NCBI GenBank assembly: GCA_963585895.1
Contig: OY757939.1
Span: 40,196,141-40,260,140 of the forward strand
Origin: Sepioteuthis lessoniana
Taxonomy: Eukaryota; Mollusca; Cephalopoda; Myopsida; Loliginidae
DNA length: 64,000 bases
Direction: 5' to 3'
The notes under the pieces are model-generated. The model had not been told where the DNA came from and made no database searches. It was given only the letters and a program-made list of their open reading frames with translations. The translations under genes were made by a program, and so were the position numbers. Below, piece by piece: positions 36,367 to 48,655 of this stretch. Positions within the stretch are counted from its first letter, which is position 1. Every line of letters starts with the position of its first letter.

Positions 36367-36794
36367 ATTCAGATGGAAAGGTCTTTGAAATGGCCAAGGA
36401 CTATATAATCAATACAAGCCTGTTATGGGTTATTAGTATATATTCATTCCTTCAATTGTCTAATTTAAAATTAAATATTGAGGCCACAGTAGATTAGCTT
36501 TTAAGCTTTGGATTGGGATAAATGCATTTGGCACAAAATGAAAAAGGTAAAACCTAAAATAGGGAAGGTAATTAACTTGTAAAAAATCAATTATCTTCAA
36601 TTAGAAACACAATTTTCGCTACAGCGTAACAGAAGATCATAAGGTTTTTCAAACATGCATTCATCTTTACATTGGCATCTATTTCTATTTCTCTCTCACA
36701 CACACACACCTCCCAAATAACATGTAATTTCTCATCAGATTCTTAATGTTGTTCTTTGTATTATTCAATAAAAAACCTCAATATGAAATATTTC
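36367..36794. other. Unassigned sequence
   Basis: AT-rich with a (CA)n patch at 36696-36709. No feature recognised. Confidence 0.35.
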
Positions 36795-37262
36795 ACCTTG
36801 TCAGCAGAGCATAAAATACACTGACAGTATCCCCAGCAGAGAAATAAGATGCCTCCTTTGAAAAAAGTGTTCTGTATGACACTAAACTGCATCTAGTAGT
36901 GAGAATCCAGCTCTAGAGATCTGGGGAATGTAGAGTACCCCTTCATTGTCATTACTCCCAGGTCCACTGACTTTGAGAAATAGATGCAGTTAGGGGCCCA
37001 TCTATGAGTCAGATCTGTTCAATCACTTACTAAAGATTATTATAATGAGATATTTGAAACCACATGACAGTGTGCAAAATATTTGCATTGATACGAATAC
37101 TTTGTATTACATAACCACGAGGGGGGGGACCCCTCTTAAAAATAAATGAACATAATTCCCAGACCTCTATGTATAAAATAAAACTAAATGCACATTCAAT
37201 ATGATTCCTAACAACTAGACATAAAACAACTGTTAGAATTGATGAATCAAATGATTTAAAAT
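36795..37262 (+). repeat. rpB retroposon, full length
   Basis: Start CCTTGTCAGCAGAGCATAAA. Then TCTAGTAGTGAGAATCCAGC, GTCAGATCTGTTCAATCACT, modules, and a tail with CAACTAGACATAAAACAACT and GAATTGATGAATCAA. The tail is more diverged than usual. Confidence 0.72.
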
Positions 37263-37872
37263 ATATTATAAAGAAAAGCACAGCTTCAAAATTATTCAAA
37301 AGATATTTATAATTGAGAAAACAGTGAAAGAAAAGAAAAAAGGTGACCATTTTTATAACCAAGAAGAAGCATTTTATGTATTGATCTAAATTACCGACTC
37401 CTCAGTAAAATGAATGTATTAAATTTGAACTATTAGTCTTATCAAACATTATGTATGTAAGCAGTGATGTCATCTCAACACTAAATAAAACTAATGAAAA
37501 CAACCAACTGCTCGAACAGAGAATTGAAAGAAAAACATTCTGAAGTAAACTGATGTGAAGAGAATTTTGTAAACCTTATATTTAAATATTGGGCATTGAT
37601 TGGTAGTTTTTCTTAGAAATAACCTTAATATAACATGCAGCTAAATTATATTGAATCCTAACATGCAAAAAGCAAGCCAGGATTAATTTTACAGATAAAT
37701 GAATTAACAAATATAAAGAAAGACTAAGATTATTTTAAACATTAGCAAATTTACTGAAAGCAAATTCCAACATTTTATCTTAAAACCACAGTCTATTGAT
37801 TGAATTATTAGTTTCATTATCAATAATTATTTATTTTTAGTATCAGTATTTTCATTCATTGTAGAATTCATA

Positions 37873-37913
<41 letters not shown>

Positions 37914-38105
37914 TGAGGATAATTTTGAAAACAGTAATTATCATTTACCCTAAAAGTCAATAAGTTAAGCCATTAGTTTATTGAATGTTATAGAATGAGG
38001 TAATTACTCCAAGAGTTTGATAGAAAAACTAACATACAAGTTTTAACAGTTGTAAGCATTTAATCAAATATAACAATTATTCAAATTCAATAAATAAGGG
38101 GAATT
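37263..38105. other. AT-rich with (TA)n tract
   Basis: (TA)n at 37876-37910. No gene recognised. Confidence 0.4.
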
Positions 38106-38109
38106 TTGC

Positions 38110-38780
38110 AATTTAACGACATTTCACCCAAGAAAATTTTTTTTGCTTTATTTTTCAATATAATCTCGATTCTTTAAAACAATTTTTTTGTATTCTTTCA
38201 GCATAGAAATCCTCAGACTAAGTTTTTAGCAAAATGCTCAAGGTGCTGTTCACTTTTTCATTGCTTGAAAACTTTGTTGCAGACAGAAATTCTTTGAGAG
38301 GTCCAAACAAGTGGAAATCAGAAGAGGCTAGATCTGGACTGCAAGGAGGATGTGGCAGCTGTTTACAACCAAATTCACTGATGGTTTCCTTTGTTCTTGC
38401 TGCAGTATGAGGCCTTGCATTGTCCTGGTGAAATCCAATGACAACTGACCTTAGAAAAGGCAAGGTCATCATGTACAATTCTCAGGTGTTCAGAAATGTC
38501 CTTTATTGTAATTCTTCTACCAGCCAAAATGAGCACATTAACTGAATCCACCATTTCAGGTGTGCTCAGCATTGTGGGCCTGCTTGGTTTGTCTTCATCT
38601 TGAATACTATTTTGATTTTCTTTAATCAATTTAAATGATTTGTAACATTGTTCGGTAAAGTTCATATGGTTTGCACTTCTTAGCCACCAATAATTTGATA
38701 ATAGACCTCTATTCAATCTTGGAGCACCCAGATTTGTTGTCATTTTGAATAGCCTCAAAAAAAATTTTGCATGATCAAAA
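38110..38780 (-). pseudogene. Internally deleted mariner transposase relic (family M-b)
   Basis: The minus strand encodes two overlapping-frame pieces of a mariner transposase. The N-terminal part (about 38750-38470) contains MNFTEQCYKSFKLIKENQNS and RITIKDISEHLRI, the helix-turn-helix region. It jumps at about 38440 into the catalytic C-terminal part with FHQDNARPHTA (second D) and SPDLASSDFHLF (third D). The first catalytic D and the central region are missing, so the element is internally deleted and dead. I could not define terminal repeats. The poly-Phe start of the longest open frame comes from the flanking A tract. Confidence 0.8.
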
Positions 38781-38861
38781 TAATTTTTACTATAAACTAA
38801 TTCAAACAAGTCAACATTAATAGGAAGACCCCCCCCTCTCTTCCTCACTATATAACAGAAC

Positions 38862-38895
<34 letters not shown>

Positions 38896-39166
38896 ACTTT
38901 CAAAATTTTGATTTTACTCATTTAATAGTATTTTCCATAGTAATAGTGCTATGTAGAATATTCAAGTCAGTATGCATGTGTAAGTGGATAACTTGACTAA
39001 CACATGTATACTAAAGATACATGAAGCATAATGGATAATCTTTAAGCAGATTAATACAGATTGATAACTACTGTATCATGAGGTTATTATATTCAAGCTA
39101 TCAATTGAGAACAGGAACAAAGCATTAAAAACTATATTTAAAAATGTACTTTAACATCATATGATG

Positions 39167-39207
<41 letters not shown>

Positions 39208-39580
39208 AACAACAACAACCACCACCACCACACACACACTACTTTTCTTCTTCTTCTAGTTTCTTAATGAGACAGAGTTTTTGATTCAAGGTAAATTTTT
39301 CGGTTGTAAATTCACTGCAAATAAATTCATTGTTATCAGATTAATTGGTCTTATAAGGTTTCCCTAACATTAACCCTTTAGCTCTTTTTATTAAATTCAT
39401 AAAAGCAATGATTAAATAAATTTACCATATGATAGATTTACTGGGACAGAATTTACCAGACACAGTAGTTTTTCAAATCATGTATTTTAGCATATGTCTA
39501 AGATTTTGTTTCAATTTATTATTATCATTCATTAAATTTGTAAAAACAAAAAACAACAAATTGATTGGTCAACTTGATAA
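38781..39580. other. AT-rich with long A tracts
   Basis: Poly-A at 38865-38892 and at 39164-39206. The second passes into (CAA)n, (CCA)n and (CA)n up to about 39240. No gene recognised. Confidence 0.5.
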
Positions 39581-39581
39581 A

Positions 39582-40465
39582 AAGGTTGGTTGGTAGTGTT
39601 TTATGGCTTTTAACCCTTGTAGATTATTTAATTCCAAATCATATATATATTAGAGATTAGAAATTTCTCATTATTTCTTTGAAGATGCAGATCTAACACT
39701 TTTTAAAATATAGGTCTGCTGAAATAAATATTATTACAAAAAAATATGAGTAATTTTAAAAGGTTTTCCATTTTATATGGTGTATATATGTATGTTAAAC
39801 ATATGATTTAAAAAAACCCCCCCCAAAAACACTTAGTTTGTAGGTAAAATTCTTAAACAAGCAAGTGTTCATTTGTTTGTACACAGTTAAATGGTTTCAA
39901 GAAAAGAAAATGATTCAATATTTCTATTTGACCCATAAATGAGAGCCTAACAGGTACTACCACTCTGGGTCAGAGTGGAACTGAGAGTAATGGTAATGAA
40001 GGGGTACTCCATATTCTCTAAAACTCCAGGACTGGAGTCTCACCATCAGATGCAGTTTAATATTATACTCGGGACACAAAATGGTTTCTAGTATTGCTAT
40101 CTAACACTAATAATTCTATTCAACAGGGTTCACTCATTCACACACAGTTAAATAGTTTCAAGTTTTGCTAAATAATGCTAACAATTCAATTCAACTTTTA
40201 ATTATTTGTTTGCTCACTGTTAATGGTTTCAACTATTGTAAATGATTAAATAGTTCTATTTGACCCTAATAAGTACTACCATTCCAGTTCAGAGAAGACC
40301 TGAGAGTAATAGCAATGAAAGGGTACTCCATGTTCCACCAAAGGTCCACAACAGGAACCTCACCAATAGATAGTTGTGTGCCATATTCAGAAAATTGGGG
40401 TGGGGGTTGCCTCTGTGCAGAGATGCAATAAGCATATTCTACAGCTCTGGCCAGCTGGGTTAATT
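39582..40465 (-). repeat. rpA retroposon, composite/duplicated copy
   Basis: Tail GGTTGGTAGTGTTTTATGGC. First GGGTCAGAGTGGAACTGAGA block at about 39966. At 40080 the sequence returns to module units (AAATGGTTTCTAGTATTGCT). A second GACCTGAGAGTAATAGCAAT block follows at about 40299, and the end is ATTCTACAGCTCTGGCCAGC. Two rpA bodies joined in the same orientation. Confidence 0.75.
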
Positions 40466-40727
40466 AATAAAAAGGAAATGATAGAAAGAAAAAGTAAGAA
40501 TGATAAAAGTTTGTACAGATGTCCCCTATTTTTACAAAGTTCACTTTAAATCACTTTGCTTCCCCCCTAAAAAACAACAAAAAACAAACAAACATGAGTA
40601 CAATCCCCCCACAAAATTATCATTTCAAGCGTCTCATTTTAACAGTAATAGTAGCATAAGAAGTTTATTTATTAGGCACCGAGATTATATAAACTGTATA
40701 AATCTGTGACAGAGCAATATATGATAG
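40466..40727. other. Unassigned sequence
   Basis: C/A-rich patch at 40561-40610. The 69-codon open frame has no motif. Confidence 0.35.
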
Positions 40728-41482
40728 AGTGACTGATTTTAATGCCATGTCAACCTGTCTATGGGTATTTTATGCTGAGCAGTTAGGGAATCACATTTAA
40801 ATTTACATTTTTGCATAGTAGTTTTTTTTTAAAGAGATTTTTGCACACAGTCATATATCAATTTTTTTTAAATAGCATATTTAAATTGCAAAGTTTGATT
40901 GTATTTTAAATGTACCATAGCAAATTTTTTTTTATTTGTCTATAATCATTTAGCAGTTATATGATATCAAATATTCTTATCTAATACAAACAATTTTCAT
41001 AGTTTCAAGTATTCCTATCTAATACTAATAATCTATACACAATTATATAGTTTAAAGTAACTATTTGTATTTAATAATAATCATTTGTTAGCAGACAGTT
41101 ATACAAATCAGTAAATGTTTGATTATAACTATTCATATTATCAATGTTCAATTATAATGAATTTTTATTTTTTAAAGTTTTTTTTAACATAGCACTTTGT
41201 TTATAATCAATTATTAGCACATAGTTATATTGTATCAAATATTCCTAGGTAATAACAATAGTTTTCAGACAGATCTATTTGACCTTTAGATGGGATCCTC
41301 ACAGATACTAACACTCAGGTTCATAGCAATGAAGGGGTATGTCACAGTCCTCAAGGCCCCAGAACTGTAGCCTCACCATCAGATACAGTTTAATGTCATA
41401 CCCAGGACACCCTTTTTTGGTGGGGAGGTTACTCTTCTGCAGAAAATACAGTCAGTGTATTCTAAGCCCTGTTAACAGGGTG
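40728..41482 (-). repeat. rpB retroposon, full length
   Basis: Tail GACTGATTTTAATGCCATGT, then TGCTGAGCAGTTAGGGAATC. Several ATATGATATCAAATATTCTT / TTTCAAGTATTCC modules follow. Then CACCATCAGATACAGTTTAA and the hairpin end AAGCCCTGTTAACAGGG (41464-41480). Confidence 0.82.
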
Positions 41483-41494
41483 TATTTTTAGAAC

Positions 41495-41758
41495 GACCAT
41501 GGTCGTTGGCCTAATGAGCAGAGAGTTCGCCAATGGTCTGGGAGACCAAGGTTCAATCCCAGGTTGAGTGATACCAAAGACTAAAAAAATGGTACTTGAT
41601 GCTGCCTTGCGTAACACTCAGTATTATAAAGTAAGGATCAAGGGTAAAGTGGAGTAATTAAAGGAATGGAGTAGCACCCTCTCCTACACCTCGGTGTAGT
41701 AGCTATCGAAAAGAGAGCCTTTGGGTTACCTTTGACTAAGGTCACAAACTTTACTTTT
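41495..41758 (+). repeat. SINE3 with 12-bp target duplication
   Basis: Flanked by TATTTTTAGAAC at 41483-41494 and 41759-41770, directly beside the rpB end. Head GTCGTTGGCCTAATGAGCAG, B box GGTTCAATCCC, body CTACACCTCGGTGTAGTAGC, 3' end GTCACAAACTTTACTTT. Confidence 0.92.
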
Positions 41759-41948
41759 TATTTTTAGAACAAACTATTTAAGAACATAGTTAATCCAACT
41801 GTGAAGTTATTCCAACTTCTCTAAACCAAATGAAAAATTACAAGTTAGAATCTGTACCAACAGTCATTTACTGAGCAAATATATTCTGTAGAATACATAT
41901 GTAATTTTCTAAAAAGTTTTGTGCAATCGAACATTTAAAATCTAAATA

Positions 41949-42510
41949 CTAGAGCGAGTCAAAAGTTTTGCAATATTTTAGTACATGCTGGTTTGCAGTG
42001 TGTATATCACATGACCAAAGCAGTTCAAGCTGTGGAAAGTACCTGCTTTGATTGGTAATATCGTGGTAGTTGGTTCACTGACACATTCAGTGTGTGATTT
42101 AAAAGTCACACAGATCAACACGCAACATAGTCGAATTTTGGAACTCATGCTTTATGAATTTGAACTGAGCTATAATGTCACAGAAACAACTAAAAACATT
42201 TGTTGTGCTAAAGGTCAAAGTATAGAGGATCAGAAGACATTTACCAGATAGTTCGAGAAATTTTGCTCAGGGTGATCAGGAAAGGTAAGATAGGCTTAAA
42301 ACCATGGATTCTGAGCCCAGGCTCCAAGCCCAAGAGGCAAATCTGGTGAGTAGCACAGAGAGTATCAGGCAAACTTAGCATCTCACTGTCAAGAGTGGTT
42401 CATCACCTTTATGACCTTGGCATAAGTATCTAGAGTTGTCAAATTGTGTCTCACATTACCAAAATATTGCAAGACCTATGACTCATCCGAGTATAATACA
42501 ATGGATTTAA
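41949..42510 (+). pseudogene. mariner relic, 5' half (family M-c)
   Basis: Possible end TACTAGAGCGAGTCAAAAGT at 41947. About 42120-42265 reads LELMLYEFELSYNVTETTKN then an interrupted FEKFCSGDQ. About 42280-42400 reads DSEPRLQAQEANLVSSTESI. Together these resemble the N-terminal DNA-binding domain of mariner transposases. Stops and frameshifts occur throughout. The catalytic half is absent. Confidence 0.65.
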
Positions 42511-43302
42511 AAGAGCCAAGTGTAATATAAGAAACCAAAACAGATATTTCAACTAATCCCAAAAGCTACCCTTATCAACACATGAGCTAGATAAATATGT
42601 AGACACGGTTAAAATAGACCAGAGAGTTATAGTGTAATGATTGAAGATCGATATCCCAAGCTCATCACACACACACACACACATATAAAGTTGGTCAGAG
42701 TGAGGAAATGATCATTTCCCATATTAAGCATGCACAAGTCTGGTTGTTTATGAACACATACATGTACACAGGTTTTAATGGAGTCACAACAAATATAAGT
42801 TGCTGTTTATGCGAGAAGTAATCATTATAAAATAAACTAATAGTTAACCATTAATGACATATGACAGGAAATTAAACATAAAATACCAAAGAAGTGAAAC
42901 AAAATCATTTAAGAGTTGGGAAATAATCTAACTTCTTTATGAAACTAATAAGCAAGGTTTTTTTTTTTATCATAAGCTTACATCTATATGAATAATTGGG
43001 AACAATTTGTTTCTCTATTCTCTATAAATAAACAACAATTTAGTGAGGAGCAACTAAATTTGATATGCATACTTAGTGGACCCATGGAAAGATTCTCTAA
43101 CAATCAACAAAATTTTATCATACAGAATTTAGATTTCAAAAGAGAAAAACTTAAATTATGTCTTACTAAAATAAATACTTACATTTAATCATAGAATATC
43201 GTACTCAGGCCTGGGCTCCAGTGTCTAGATATTGAAATTGGAGGGTATTATAATTAAAAAAAAAAAAGAAAAAAAAAAAAAAAAGAAAAAGAAATTAAAA
43301 GT
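42511..43302. other. Unassigned, A tract at right
   Basis: (CA)n at 42665-42682 and an A-rich tract at about 43256-43300. A 66-codon open frame at 42988-43188 has no domain I recognise. Confidence 0.4.
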
Positions 43303-43313
43303 AAAAGAGTACA

Positions 43314-44630
43314 TCCCTTTGTTGATGCATCCTCCCTTCCACTAAAAAGGGTGACCTCGGATTAGCCAAGAACTACTGAGGTATAACCCTTATACTCATA
43401 GCAGCCAAGGTATACAATGCTCTACTATGCGACCATATAGAACCCAAAATTGAGAACATACTTAGGAAGAACCAAAATGGCTTTCAGAGAAATAGATCCA
43501 AGACATCACAAATTTTGACTGTTGAATTCTTGAAGGTGTATGTGCAAAAAAACTAGAGGCAACAATATTATTTGTCGACTTCACCAAGACCTTTGACTCC
43601 ATACACAGAGGAAAGATGGAGCAAATTCTACCCAAAGAAACCATCACAGCCATAATGATGCTATTTAGAAACACGAAAGTAAAAGTCCGCTTCCCGGATG
43701 GAGACACAGACGACTTCAACATTGTAGCAGGTGTGCTGCAAGGAGACACATTAGCCTAATACCTCTTTATCATCTGTCTAGACTACGTGCTTAGAATGTA
43801 TTAATAAAATGAAAGAAAACGGTTTCAAGCTAACAAAGGAAAGAAGCAGAAGGTACATTACGGGTGTGGACTATGCCGATGATATAGCGCGTCTGGCAAA
43901 TGCATCTGCCCAAGCTGAAACCCTGCTACATAGTCTGGAATGAGCAGCTGCAGGCATAGGCCTCCATGTCAATGCACACAAGACTGAATATATGTTCTTT
44001 AATCAAAGAGACAACATCTCCACATTAAACAGTAGTTCTCTGAAACTAGTAGACAAGTTCACCTACCTAGGAAGCAGTGTCTCATTAACTGAGACAGACA
44101 TCAGCATGCGACTAGCAAAGGTATGGATAGCTATCGATAGGCTATCAGTCATATGGAAGTCAGACCTGACCGATAAAATGAAACGTAGCTTTTTTCCAAG
44201 CAGCAGTTGTGTCAATACTGCTGTATGGATGCACTACATGGACGTTAACTAAACATATGGGAAAAGAGCTTCACGGCAACTACACAAGAATGTTGCAAGT
44301 AATATTGAATAAGTCCCGGAGACAACACCCTACAAAACAGCAGCCATATGGCCACTTACCACCTATTACAAAAACTATCCAAGTTAGATGAACCAGACAT
44401 GCTGGACACTGCTGGAGAAGTAGGGAGGAACTCATAAGTGACATACTCCTGTGGACCCCTTCACATGGATGAGCAAAGGCAGGACAACCAGCGAGAACCT
44501 ACATACAACAGTTCTGTGCCGATACGGGATGTAGCCTTGAAGAACTACTGGAAGAGATGGACAATAGAGAAGGGTGGCAGGAAAGGGTCAGGGATATCTG
44601 TGCTGATGGCGCGACATGATGGTGATGATG
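43314..44630 (+). pseudogene. LINE-A copy 1: 5'-truncated reverse transcriptase
   Basis: A non-LTR retrotransposon fragment flanked by AAAAGAGTACA at 43303-43313 and 44631-44641. Translations in shifting frames give NILRKNQNGFQRNRS, then FVDFTKTFDSIHRGK (RT motif A), GVLQGDTLA (motif B) and VDYADDIARLA with the YADD box at 43872-43883 (motif C). Thumb and C-terminal region follow: KLVDKFTYLGSSVS, RLSVIWKSDLTDKMKRS, then a second frame with SILLYGCTTWTLTKHMGKEL and LNKSRRQHPTKQQPYGHLPP. The endonuclease and start of the RT are missing. In-frame stops (for example after LQGDTLA and within the LHSLE segment) and frameshifts disable it. The 3' end is GCGACATGATGGTGATGATG, a GAT-type tail. Clade not assigned. 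Confidence 0.9.
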
Positions 44631-44641
44631 AAAAGAGTACA

Positions 44642-44935
44642 GTGATAAGGAGAAATTAGGATTAACTACTTTACTAGAAAGAAGAATATGAGGTGATATG
44701 ATAGAAACTTTCAAAATAATTAATGGAATTTTTAATTATATTAGACATTTTTTCAATATTTCTCCTCAAACTGGAAATTTACTGTCAAGACATTTTAAAA
44801 ACAGTCTACTAACCAACTGGATTTTTTTTGCAAATACAGTAATATATTTTTTAAACAAATTGCCTAATATGATCAAAAATAGCCAAAGTGTAAAAATTTT
44901 TAAGATTAAATTGGATGGTAACACCCCCCCCCCCA
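44642..44935 (+). pseudogene. LINE-B 3' fragment (different LINE family)
   Basis: Reads EKLGLTTLLERR, a stop, then GDMIETFKIINGIFNYIRHF, and LTNWIFFANTVIYFLNKLPN with SVKIFKIKLD. This matches the widespread C-terminal pattern of another non-LTR reverse transcriptase (E-R-R-x-R-G-D, F-F-x-x-R-V-x-x-x-W-N-x-L-P). The 84-codon open frame is part of this, not a host gene. LINE-A is inserted at its 5' side. It ends near a C tract/A tract at 44922-44943. Confidence 0.7.
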
Positions 44936-44943
44936 AAAAAAAC

Positions 44944-45953
44944 CCCACTTAGGCAGAAGAATTTAAGAGAATATTTTTGGAAACTATCACTTAACAGAAC
45001 TTGATCTATATATAGATATATTAACATTGTATATGTTTTGTACAAATACTCTCTTTTTTGAGGTTGATGTGAGAAGATAATAAAAAGCGAAGATGTCCAG
45101 GGAGGTATAATAAATAAAATTTTACAAATTAGGCTTATAAGTAATTCTCCAAGCTAGAGATATAAAATAATAGCATTCTTGTTTAAGAATCTAGGCAAAA
45201 AGTAAAAATGTTTAGATTGATAAGTCTCTTAAGTGTCATTCAAATTTCAAAATATTTTCATTAAATTGAAGATTTTCACAGAACAATATTAACTTCATAA
45301 TATAAAAAATTTAATTGGTAAATTTTACAACTTTTTGACTTGTCAAAACAGCTCTTCCAAAAAAGAGCTTGTTGTTCGTTTTCTCTCACTGACAAAGGGA
45401 GACAGAACTTATTTTCCTTCTCATTCTGTCTCTCACAAAATGTGCTCTATATGTCCCAACCCAGGATCACACAAGTTCTCTTCTAATGTTCTCTAATGAA
45501 CTGTTCTCATGTCATTTTGGATGAGTCTTATGTATATGGTAACTTATACATATTCATAAGCAACAGTAACATGAAGGAGTCAAATCTGTGTATGCATTAT
45601 GTTACAAATGTCAGTTTATATGCTGCTTTTTTACTTCAGGTAAGAGAAAGTTGTCACAAAAAAATGGAATGTCCAAGTTTTGACCTTTTGACTATTATTT
45701 AATATATAAGAGTTTATAAAAATATTTCAGTTTATAGATGTATTTATAAAAAAAAACCTTAAATAAGCTTAGGTTAAGATTTAAAAAGAAATTCAAAACA
45801 AATCTAAGATTATCTACTCTTACTTAGATTTTTAAACGAAAGTAATATTTTTTCACCAGGTCAAACATTATTGGTTTTAAAAGGACAAAATGGTAAAATC
45901 CTTAACATTATTACATACTGTTACGAAGAGTAAAGAAAGTACTTTAAAAAAAA
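44944..45953. other. AT-rich, no feature recognised
   Basis: Positions 45360-45500 are less AT-rich but have no identifiable element. A 68-codon open frame at 45496 has no motif. Confidence 0.4.
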
Positions 45954-45954
45954 T

Positions 45955-46290
45955 TGCCTTGTCAGAAGGACTTAGAATATGCTGACTGAATCCTCTACAG
46001 AAGAGTAAGAGCCAACCCTAAGGAGTTGCACCAGGTGGTGAGGCTCCAGTTCTGGAGCTCTGGGGAGTGTAGAGTACTCCTTGACTATTTCTCCCAAGTC
46101 CACTCTGACACAAAGTGGTAGTATCTGTTAGGGTCTCAGCTAGGGGTTAAATAAATCTGTGTACAAATTATTTGTATTAGAATACTTGTCATAACTGTGT
46201 GCAAAAAACTTTAAAAAACTGCATAAAAATGTAAATATAGACATAATGTATGTGGATTCTCTAATCTCTAAGCATAAAAGAATCTTAGAA
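45955..46290 (+). repeat. rpB retroposon
   Basis: Start GCCTTGTCAGAAGGACTTAG. Then GGTGGTGAGGCTCCAGTTCT, AAGTGGTAGTATCTGTTAGG, a deleted module region, and the tail side CTAATCTCTAAGCATAAAAG. Confidence 0.78.
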
Positions 46291-46629
46291 TGAAACATTC
46301 CCATTTTAAAGAATATTTGGATAATGGTACAATAAACTTAGAATATGTTCAGACTGAAGGATAATACATTTAAAACTATAGACAAATTTGGTATTTATGA
46401 TAAACTCAGAATTTCAAATCTTATTCCTTTGGGATATAAATAGAAACTATAAGAGAGTATTCATTTGTTTATTGTTAATTATCAATACAGAATCAATAAA
46501 ATGAAACATTAAAGAATTTTGAATATGTAGGTAATGTAACAGTTAAGTGTAGAATTCAATAAAGATGAAAATGTTGAGATTTTTATCAACAATGGTGACT
46601 TCAGGGGAAGTTCTTAATTTCAAAACTGC

Positions 46630-46664
<35 letters not shown>

Positions 46665-46885
46665 AACTGGTTTATTAAGTAAAAGGATTTGGAGGAAAAA
46701 GATAAAAAGATTTTATTAAATGTTTCTTATTCAAGGATTTTTTTCCTCTCCAGATTAGCATTCTAATTAGTGGTATATTTTTTATTCAGCTGGTAGCACT
46801 TAATAACCCTATCACTTTTTAAAGGCACCGGTTCTTCCTGTTCTTTGTTCTCTGTAATTCAGTTCCAAAACCAGATTGTATAAGA
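46291..46885. other. AT-rich, no gene recognised
   Basis: Poly-A tract at 46631-46660. No feature identified. Confidence 0.4.
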
Positions 46886-46887
46886 GT

Positions 46888-47106
46888 ATCTATTTATCCA
46901 ACCACTGTGCCACAGGAAGGATGTCACACAAGATCATTTTTAAGTGCAGTACAGCTAGTTTGAATCCAGTTTTCCTTCTCCTAGACAAATTCTATGATTT
47001 ACTTATAGCTGGAAGGGGAATGGATAGATTCATGCCTTTCCCAAGTGCATTAGTGCAAAGTTAAATGCAAAGAGCCTTGTTCAGGATTTGAACTTGGGTT
47101 GCCATG
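46888..47106 (-). repeat. SINE1
   Basis: Tail complement TTATCCAACCACTGTGCCAC, body complement ACTTATAGCTGGAAGGGGAA, head complement CAGGATTTGAACTTGGGTTG. Head truncated after the B box. Confidence 0.78.
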
Positions 47107-47638
47107 TATGATAGCATGTCAGGTTAATGGAGGAGTAATAAGTTGCTACGAGGTAAAAAGACAGGCAAAAATCATCAAGAAAGAAATTAGATTTGACAAA
47201 AAGCAACAAATGAGAATAAACATGATGAAATAATTGGAAACTCCTTGAAAATAATCAAATATGGCGACACAGATCTGCAGAAAATCCGACATTACAAAAG
47301 CTCGCAGGTTGTGCTAAAAACAATAAAGACAAAAGTGTTTTTTAAAAAAAATCATCACTTCAGCTCAGACAGAAAATCTTTCTTAATGAAATTGTTTTAA
47401 TTGTTCAAATCTATTTTAACAGGCAACATATATTTAATTGGATCAAGTCTAAAGAATCAAAATTATGTGATGTAAGGGTTGTGTTCAATAAGTTGCTTCC
47501 CTTTAATATCTTAGTAACAAAAGGAAGATTATATTTGAAGAATTAAGACCCCCCCCCCACCAACAAAAAAAAACAAAAAACAAAAAAAACAAAAAAAACA
47601 ACAGTAAGTTATAAGAGATAACATTAAAATCACTGATC
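47107..47638. other. AT-rich, no feature recognised
   Basis: C tract at 47550-47558 and A/C runs at 47566-47600. No gene. Confidence 0.4.
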
Positions 47639-47641
47639 TTA

Positions 47642-47762
47642 ATAGCCTCACCACCAGATGCAGTTTAATGTCAGTACCCAGAAACCTTTTTTGCGGGAAG
47701 GGATCTTATTGCTATGAATAAGATACAGCCAGTATATTTTAAGCCTCACTGACAGGGCATAG
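47642..47762 (-). repeat. rpB fragment (palindromic end half)
   Basis: GCCTCACCACCAGATGCAGT then TTAATGTCAGTACCCAGAA, and the end TTTTAAGCCTCACTGACAGG. Confidence 0.75.
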
Positions 47763-48654
47763 ATAACATTTAATGAAAAATTATTTTTAAAAAAACACGG
47801 AAACATGGAAGTATTTAAAAGAAATTTTACATCTGAAAAGGATATGTTAAAGATTATATCATAGAAGAGAAAAACTGCTTGTAAAAGACATTTTATATAT
47901 AACAGACTTATAAAGAAACTTTAAATAAGTGTGGGAATAAGTATGTACACTGATATGACAACAATGAAAAAACAAAACAAAAACTATCTTTTTTGTAAAG
48001 ATATGAGTTAAAACTAAATACTTCTAATGCCATCTATTGACAACACTAAACAATAGTTTCCACCAACTTAATATTACATTAAATGAACAAAGAGGCGAAA
48101 ACCAATTTAAAAAAAAATATTTATTTTTATGATTGTTGACTAGACTGATGAAAATAGGAAAGGAGAGCATCAAAATAGGATTGATAATTTTCAAAGTCAT
48201 CAACAAAAAATAAAAGAAATTGATTAAATGACCAGAAGAAAAACAGAAACCTCCAGCATTAAATATTTACTTGTTTATATTTTAATTGTATCTAAAATGT
48301 TCATTTTGAATAGATAATTTCAATAGTGTGAACTAGTGACTACATTATTTAAAAAATCACCACTAGTATTAATTCCTTCAAATTACGAGAGAGAGAGAGA
48401 GAGAGAGAGAATTAGTAAAAATAGAGCACTGGACTAGCCTGAGGGTAATACGCTTTTTTTAAGTAAATAACAAAATGATATTGATTATTCATTACTGTCA
48501 CATCTTGGTTAGCTTTTCTTCTAGGCAAGGATTATTTGTTAATAAAGGGTGGGCCCAAAAAGGATGATAAAGAGAAACAACAATGGTGACAATAGACTGT
48601 ACTAAATGCTAATTATGTCATTTTACGAAAGTAAGCAGAGTTATTTGGCATAAG
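47763..48654. other. AT-rich with (GA)n
   Basis: (GA)n at 48386-48410. A MITE-M-like end (AAAGGGTGGGCCCAAAAAGG) at 48544 has no partner that I can find. Confidence 0.4.
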
Positions 48655-48655
48655 T

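Noticed and set aside
38375..38896. 173-codon open frame starting with poly-Phe as a membrane protein
   Set aside because: The poly-Phe comes from an A tract. The rest is a mariner transposase relic.
44698..44952. 84-codon open frame as a small host gene
   Set aside because: It matches the C-terminal pattern of non-LTR retrotransposon proteins, and its end runs through C and A tracts.
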